This document shows, piece by piece, positions 59,444 to 64,000 of a stretch of DNA of 64,000 bases. The DNA is from Paenibacillus sp. JCM 10914 (GTDB lineage Bacteria; Bacillota; Bacilli; Paenibacillales; Paenibacillaceae): assembly GCF_001315105.1 (NCBI RefSeq), contig NZ_BAZR01000001.1:1-64000 (forward strand), written 5' to 3'. Numbering within the stretch: the stretch's first letter is position 1; each line of letters opens with the position of its first letter. The notes beneath the pieces are model-generated. The model ran no database searches. It had not been told where the DNA came from and was given only the letters and a program-made list of their open reading frames with translations. A program made the translations under genes and the position numbers.

Positions 59444-61132
59444 TTAGATTTTCAATATGCCGCCAGAGCTTGCGTTAGTCACGAGCTTGGAATAACGGGC
59501 AAGGTAACCGGTCTTCACCTTCGGCTCAAACTCTACCCATTTGCTGCGGCGAATGGCCATTTCTTCCTCGCTAACATCCAATAACTGAATGGTACGATTG
59601 ATCAGATCCAGCTCAATGGTATCCCCATCCTCGACGAATGCGATCGGTCCACCTTCAGCGGCCTCCGGAGAAATGTGGCCGATGCTGATCCCACGGGAAG
59701 CGCCTGAGAAACGTCCGTCCGTGATGAGTCCGACTTTGGCTCCGAGACCCATGCCAGCAATCTGGGAAGTAGGGGCCAGCATTTCCGGCATGCCTGGTCC
59801 ACCTTTCGGACCTTCGTAACGAATGACAACGACATGGCCTTCCTTAACCTTGCCATTCGCTATGCCAGAGAGTGCTTCATCCTGAGAGTTAAAGCAGATG
59901 GCAGGTCCTTTATGATAACCTCCAACCGAAGGATCTACGGCACCGACCTTGATGATGGAGCCTTCCGGAGCCAGGTTTCCGTAGAGAACAGCGAGTCCAC
60001 CGCGCTCCGAGTAAGGGTTGTCGATCGCATGGATGACATTATGATCCTGGATCTCGCAGCCCTCGACGTTCTCGGCCAGCGTCTTACCCGTTACGGTGAT
60101 GCGATCGCCATGAATGGCGCCCGGCTTCTTCAGCAGTTCATGGATAACGGCACTTACGCCTCCAGCGGTATGAACATCTTCGATAAAGTAATTGGATGCA
60201 GGGGCGAGCTTGGAAATATGCGGAACGCGATCAGCTACTTCGTTGATACGCTCCAGCGGGTAATCCAGACCAGCTTCGTGCGCCAGAGCCAGTGTATGAA
60301 GAACTGTATTGGTGGATCCGCCCATCGCCATGTCCAGCGCAAATGCGTTATCAATGGCTTCAATGGTAACAATATCACGCGGTTTCAGATCCATCTTCAC
60401 CAGTTCCATCAATTGCTTCGCTGATTGCTTTACAAATTCTTTGCGTTCTTCAGCGACGGCCAGGATTGTACCGTTACCCGGTAGAGCAAGGCCGAGCGCC
60501 TCGGCAAGACAGTTCATGGAGTTCGCGGTGAACATACCTGAACAGGAGCCGCATGTAGGACATCCGAATTGTTCTAGCTCTAACAGCTCGGCATCATTGA
60601 TCTTGCCGACCTGATGAGCACCAACGCCCTCGAACACGGAAGTGAGGGACAATTTGTTACCTTTGCTGTCGACGCCGGCTTTCATTGGTCCTCCACTGAC
60701 GAACACGGTCGGAATGTTTACCCGAAGCGCACCCATGAGCATGCCTGGCGTTATCTTGTCGCAGTTCGGAATGCAGACCATGCCGTCAAACCAGTGAGCA
60801 GCAACAACGGTCTCCAGCGAGTCTGCAATAATCTCGCGGCTCGGCAAGGAATAACGCATGCCGATATGACCCATTGCAATGCCGTCATCTACACCAATCG
60901 TGTTAAATTCGAAAGGAACCCCGCCTGCCTCGCGGATAGCTTCCTTAACGATCTTGCCGAATTCCTGAAGATGAACGTGGCCTGGAACGATGTCAATATA
61001 GGAGTTGCACACGGCAATAAACGGCTTGCCGAAGTCCTCTTCCTTGACGCCTGCCGCACGAAGAAGGCTGCGGTGCGGTGCCCGGTCGAAGCCCTTCTTG
61101 ATCATGTCTGAACGCATTTTATTAGTAGCCAT
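59444..61132 (-). CDS. ilvD: Dihydroxy-acid dehydratase
   Basis: 562 residues from ATG 61132, with GGGGGGATT upstream; the frame continues 28 codons further without a good start. IlvD makes the 2-keto acids in valine, isoleucine and pantothenate synthesis. The iron-sulphur ligand cysteines are in [11 protein letters not shown] (C42), [11 protein letters not shown] (C124) and [12 protein letters not shown] (C191, C194, C197). Conserved Mg-binding [20 protein letters not shown] is near 81. No other ilv gene is in the window, so it stands alone here. No T-box or CodY site was recognised upstream. Confidence 0.97.
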   Translation of the reverse strand: MATNKMRSDMIKKGFDRAPHRSLLRAAGVKEEDFGKPFIAVCNSYIDIVPGHVHLQEFGKIVKEAIREAGGVPFEFNTIGVDDGIAMGHIGMRYSLPSREIIADSLETVVAAHWFDGMVCIPNCDKITPGMLMGALRVNIPTVFVSGGPMKAGVDSKGNKLSLTSVFEGVGAHQVGKINDAELLELEQFGCPTCGSCSGMFTANSMNCLAEALGLALPGNGTILAVAEERKEFVKQSAKQLMELVKMDLKPRDIVTIEAIDNAFALDMAMGGSTNTVLHTLALAHEAGLDYPLERINEVADRVPHISKLAPASNYFIEDVHTAGGVSAVIHELLKKPGAIHGDRITVTGKTLAENVEGCEIQDHNVIHAIDNPYSERGGLAVLYGNLAPEGSIIKVGAVDPSVGGYHKGPAICFNSQDEALSGIANGKVKEGHVVVIRYEGPKGGPGMPEMLAPTSQIAGMGLGAKVGLITDGRFSGASRGISIGHISPEAAEGGPIAFVEDGDTIELDLINRTIQLLDVSEEEMAIRRSKWVEFEPKVKTGYLARYSKLVTNASSGGILKI

Positions 61133-61315
61133 GATGTCTAATCCCCCCAGATCTATTGTATAATGAATGTATTGCGCTTTAGCGCGTTCTTCCGGCAAAG
61201 CAGCCGGGTGCCCCATAACAACGATAGGTTTTAAATGAGTCTATCATAAAAAGGCAGGTTTTTCTACATGATATTAATTAGGAAGCAATGGAAGGAATCC
61301 TGTGGTTACGGCATG

Positions 61316-61353
61316 AAAAGAACCTGTCCCATCAGAAATGGAGCAGGCTCTAT
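61316..61353 (-). terminator. Terminator after the KGG-repeat gene
   Basis: On the reverse strand AGAGCCTGCTCC pairs with GGGACAGGTTCT and is followed by TTTTC, downstream of the KGG gene stop. Confidence 0.65.
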
Positions 61354-61368
61354 AGCATCTGATTTATG

Positions 61369-61617
61369 TTACTTCTTGCCGCCCTTGCGGCCGATTTCTC
61401 GATAAAATTCACGATTGTGGTTGCGAGAGGTAGCTTCGCCGCCTTTTTGCCCAATCTCTTGATAGAAGTCCCGGCTATGGTTCTTGGAAGTTGCCTTGCC
61501 GCCTTTTTTACCGATTTCCTGATAAAATTCCCGACTGTGGTTCTTCGCCGTTGCTTCACCACCCAGACGTCCAGCTTCTTCACGGGTCATCTTGCGATTG
61601 TTTGATGCAGCCATCAT
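61369..61617 (-). CDS. KGG-repeat stress protein (GsiB-like)
   Basis: 82 residues, very hydrophilic. After MMAASNNRKMTREEAGRLG it consists of three 20-residue repeats of the type GGEATAKNHSREFYQEIGKK and ends GGKK. The KGG domain is found in GsiB-like general stress proteins of Bacilli and in plant LEA-type proteins; the role is assumed to be protection during dehydration or stress. AAGGAGTGATTC places the start at 61617. The DNA repeat produces open frames on other strands as well; these are shadows. Confidence 0.87.
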   Translation of the reverse strand: MMAASNNRKMTREEAGRLGGEATAKNHSREFYQEIGKKGGKATSKNHSRDFYQEIGQKGGEATSRNHNREFYREIGRKGGKK

Positions 61618-61820
61618 GAATCACTCCTTCCGTTGTATTTGCTTTTCGTATAACTTACTTACCCCGCAAATTTGTCATGAATCAAAGGTTTCGACTAAAG
61701 ATTGGTAAATTAATTGTGATGACTCCAATCTAACAGAAATCTGATTCAGCAGGTTAAATCACAGTTTATTTCATGGTTTAATAGGAGTATGATTTAGATT
61801 GAACAGGGGGTTGTTGGGAA

Positions 61821-62588
61821 TTGCCGGTTCTGGAAATTGAGGGTCGTACCTATTCATGTAAAGCTATACTGTTCGATAAAGACGGCACGCTAGTGCATTT
61901 TATGGCGATGTGGGGAGGCTGGACCGATTATGTCCTTACCTTCATGGAAGAACGGTTAGAGATGATGGGCGCTGATTTCGCAGGCTATAAGGAACAAGTA
62001 CTCGGGACGCGGCATGATTCAACCGGGCGGGTATCCGGTTACGATGTTCAAGGACCATTGGCCATGGGCACCGTGGAAGAAACGACAGGCTTGTTGGCCT
62101 GGCAGCTATATGCTGCAGGAATGCCGTGGAATGAGGCGATCGTACAAGTGAACCAGATTACCAAAAATGCCATGTACGAAGTTCGCCAGCAACGGCCCGC
62201 TTATCCGATGCCAGGGCTTGCGGATTTTCTTGAACAGTGCCGTCTGGCTTCGGTTCCGATGGCTGTGGTAACATCAGATCAAACCCCCGGTACATTGGAG
62301 CAGTTGAGATGGATGGAACTCGATGGTTTTTTTCAAGTAGTGATCGGAAGAGATCAGGTGAAGAACGGCAAGCCGAATCCGGAAATGGCTGAATTGGCCT
62401 GTCAGCGGCTGGGTGTCATGCCGGATGAAGTTGTTGTTATCGGCGATAGTAATGGAGATATGCAGATGGCGAAGCAAGCAGGCGTATCGTTGGCAGTGGG
62501 AATCTCTGCAGAATCCAAGGATTCCACTCACCTGTTTGATGCCGACGTCGTCATCACCCATTATAATGAACTCAAGGTTTATTGCTAG
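61821..62588 (+). CDS. HAD family hydrolase
   Basis: 255 residues, haloacid dehalogenase-type phosphatase. Motif I FDKDGTL has D19 and D21; motif II is VVTSD near 150; motif III/IV is K in GKPNPEMAELA and GDSNGDMQMAKQAG near 222. An inserted cap domain lies at about 28-120. Substrate unknown. TTG start at 61821 with GGGGG about 11 nt upstream, so the start is uncertain. The sirtuin gene starts 36 nt after its stop. Confidence 0.88.
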   Translation: MPVLEIEGRTYSCKAILFDKDGTLVHFMAMWGGWTDYVLTFMEERLEMMGADFAGYKEQVLGTRHDSTGRVSGYDVQGPLAMGTVEETTGLLAWQLYAAGMPWNEAIVQVNQITKNAMYEVRQQRPAYPMPGLADFLEQCRLASVPMAVVTSDQTPGTLEQLRWMELDGFFQVVIGRDQVKNGKPNPEMAELACQRLGVMPDEVVVIGDSNGDMQMAKQAGVSLAVGISAESKDSTHLFDADVVITHYNELKVYC

Positions 62589-62624
62589 AGGTACTATTTA
62601 TGGGCTGTGCGGAGGTGTGGGAGC

Positions 62625-63377
62625 ATGGGGAATAAAGAGAAGATTGAGCAATTGGCAACGTGGATCGAGGCAAGTGATTACATTGTTTTTTTCGGAGGAG
62701 CCGGTACCTCGACGGAAAGCGGGATTCCTGACTTCCGATCGGCGGCCGGTTTATACCAGAACGAGCAGCAGTCTCCGTATCCACCGGAGGTTATGCTGAG
62801 TTATACCTTCTTCAAGCAACATCCGGAAGTGTTCTACGACTTCTATCGCAGCAAGATGCTGCATCCGGATGCCCAGCCAAACGGCTGTCACCGTCTATTA
62901 GCCAAGCTTGAAGCGGACGGAAAGCTGAAGGCGACAATCACGCAGAACATTGACGGATTGCATCAAAGCGCAGGCTGTACGGAAGTCATGGAATTGCACG
63001 GCTCCGTGCACCGTAACTACTGCATGGATTGTTCACGATTCTATGGACTACACGATATTCAGGCCATTCAAGATACCGTTCCGCGTTGTCTCTCGTGCGG
63101 CGGGTTGATCAAGCCGGATGTCGTGCTATATGAGGAAGAACTGGATCAGAATATCATCCTGCGTTCGATTCAGGAAATATCAACGGCGGACTTACTCATT
63201 ATCGGCGGCACCTCACTAACCGTTCACCCAGCGGCTGGACTCATCTCGTATTTTCAAGGCAGCAAAGTTGCTCTTCTTAACGCGGACCCAACGCCGTATG
63301 ACCATCGGGCGGGGCTGTTAATAGCGGATCGGATCGGCGAAGTTATGAACCAGGTGGATCGACTGATCCATATTTAA
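62625..63377 (+). CDS. NAD-dependent protein deacylase (sirtuin, SIR2 family)
   Basis: 250 residues from ATG 62625 with GGAGGTG upstream. The NAD site is GGAGTSTESGIPDFRS (25-29 GAGTS), TQNID is at 106-110, the catalytic His is H125 in ELHGSVHRN, and the zinc ligands are C133, C136, C155 and C158. Sirtuins remove acyl groups from lysine. It lacks the Ala-Tyr-Arg type signature I would need to call it a desuccinylase. Possibly co-transcribed with the HAD gene. Confidence 0.9.
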   Translation: MGNKEKIEQLATWIEASDYIVFFGGAGTSTESGIPDFRSAAGLYQNEQQSPYPPEVMLSYTFFKQHPEVFYDFYRSKMLHPDAQPNGCHRLLAKLEADGKLKATITQNIDGLHQSAGCTEVMELHGSVHRNYCMDCSRFYGLHDIQAIQDTVPRCLSCGGLIKPDVVLYEEELDQNIILRSIQEISTADLLIIGGTSLTVHPAAGLISYFQGSKVALLNADPTPYDHRAGLLIADRIGEVMNQVDRLIHI

Positions 63378-63517
63378 TATGGCTTTTGCTCGTTTCGTTC
63401 ACCATATTGGAAACGGTAAACGTTTTCTTGTCAAAGGTAAACCAAACACGATAAGATGAGATTGAATCTGTACAAGAGGACATTCATTTTTTATAAATAG
63501 AGAGGCAGGGATATAAA

Positions 63518-64000
63518 GTGACTTATGTGGCCAGTGAGGACCGTTATGAAACAATGAAGTATAACCGTGTTGGGCGATCGGGACTTAAACTTTCGGCAAT
63601 CTCCCTTGGATTATGGCATAACTTTGGCGGTATCGATACGTATGAGAACGGACGCAATCTAGTGACACGCGCTTTTGATCTGGGCATCACCCACTTCGAC
63701 CTGGCCAACAACTATGGCCCGCCTGCCGGATCAGCCGAAGAGACGTTCGGAAAAATACTTTCCCGTGATCTGCGGGCATATCGCGATGAGATCGTGATCT
63801 CATCCAAAGCTGGTTATTATATGTGGCCTGGACCCTACGGTGATTGGGGTTCTCGTAAATATCTCGTCTCCAGTCTGGATCAGAGCTTGAAGCGGCTTGG
63901 AGTAGATTATGTCGATATCTTCTATCATCACCGCATGGACCCGGAAACGCCTCTGGAAGAGACTATGATGGCTCTGGATCATCTGGTGCGCTCCGGTAAA
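63518..64000 (+). CDS. Aldo/keto reductase (YghZ/Gpr-like), truncated by the window end
   Basis: Only the first 161 codons are present. GTG 63518 with AGGCAGGG upstream. The N-terminus MKYNRVGRSGLKLSAISLG is typical of aldo/keto reductases. FDLANNYGPPAGSAEETFG matches the L-glyceraldehyde-3-phosphate reductase (YghZ) subgroup and carries the catalytic Asp and Tyr; ISSKAGYYMWPGPYG gives the Lys, and DIFYHHRMD the His. A 140-nt upstream stretch holds a weak TTGTCA/GATAAG promoter and a cre-like TGGAAACGGTAAAC. Confidence 0.87.
   Translation, partial: MTYVASEDRYETMKYNRVGRSGLKLSAISLGLWHNFGGIDTYENGRNLVTRAFDLGITHFDLANNYGPPAGSAEETFGKILSRDLRAYRDEIVISSKAGYYMWPGPYGDWGSRKYLVSSLDQSLKRLGVDYVDIFYHHRMDPETPLEETMMALDHLVRSGK

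Noticed and set aside
61300..61620. CRISPR array, suggested by the 60-bp repetition
   Set aside because: The repeats are contiguous, code for a KGG protein and have no spacers. No CRISPR array was found anywhere in the window.
63408..63421. cre (CcpA) site before the aldo/keto reductase
   Set aside because: TGGAAACGGTAAAC departs from the consensus at two positions and a single weak match is not enough for a feature.

Overview
The window looks like a chromosomal segment of a spore-forming Gram-positive bacterium of the Paenibacillaceae, probably Paenibacillus. Reasons: the gene order follows the Bacillus subtilis bofC-ruvAB-queA-tgt-yajC-spoVB-comN-secDF-recJ-apt-relA-dtd-hisS-aspS-tcdA-rarA-cymR-mnmA-alaS-ireB-ruvX-mltG-U32-pbpI block closely, sporulation genes are present (bofC, spoVB, a SpoIID-like gene), two T-box leaders control tRNA synthetases, SecD and SecF are separate proteins, and base composition is near 50% GC. 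The genus is an inference from layout and protein resemblance; no search was run.

Layout. 1-1.4 kb: tail of an rRNA operon (5S rRNA) followed by ten tRNAs (Asn, Glu, Val, fMet, Asp, Lys, Gly, Arg, Leu, Pro), with two copies of a structured spacer element. 1.5-9.2 kb: bofC, ruvC-ruvA-ruvB (Holliday junctions), a SpoIID/LytB protein, queA and tgt (queuosine tRNA modification), yajC. 9.2-15 kb: two membrane proteins, spoVB, comN, secD-secF. 15-23.4 kb: a CDF-like transporter, recJ, apt, a uracil permease (reverse strand), relA, dtd. 23.8-29.4 kb: a DJ-1/PfpI protein, an unknown glycine-rich protein, then the T-box controlled hisS-aspS operon and tcdA. 29.5-37.3 kb: helD, two small membrane genes, rarA, a PCYCGC lipoprotein, and anaerobic nrdD-nrdG behind apparent Fnr and NrdR sites. 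37.3-40.4 kb: a MerR-MFS efflux pair lying between a decayed fragment of mnmA and the intact mnmA. 40.6-52.4 kb: cymR, cysteine desulfurase, a PRC-barrel protein, a zinc-ribbon protein, an AI-2E transporter, T-box/alaS, ireB, ruvX, two DUF1292 genes, mltG, two U32 peptidases. 52.5-64 kb: a chemoreceptor, a PBP, a second AI-2E protein, a polysaccharide deacetylase, ilvD, a KGG-repeat stress protein, a HAD hydrolase, a sirtuin and a truncated aldo/keto reductase.

Functional themes: translation quality and tRNA biology (hisS, aspS, alaS, dtd, queA, tgt, mnmA, tcdA, T-boxes), recombination and repair (ruvABC, recJ, rarA, ruvX), stringent response (relA), the envelope (mltG, PBP, SpoVB, deacetylase), and redox or oxygen-dependent metabolism (nrdDG, cymR).

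A major caution: ten otherwise well conserved genes (spoIID-like, queA, recJ, relA, aspS, nrdD, ireB, U32-1, the chemoreceptor and the PBP) have reading frames broken by 14 small shifts. Every one is explained by loss of one base (two in relA), mostly in G, C or T runs. Essential genes are among them, so this most likely reflects sequencing or assembly deletions rather than true gene decay. I mark them as pseudogenes because the given sequence cannot encode them in one frame. The most distinctive findings are the mnmA remnant beside the MerR-MFS pair, the Fnr plus NrdR promoter of nrdDG, the repeated tRNA-spacer RNA element, and a hisS-aspS T-box that appears to read tRNA-Asp.
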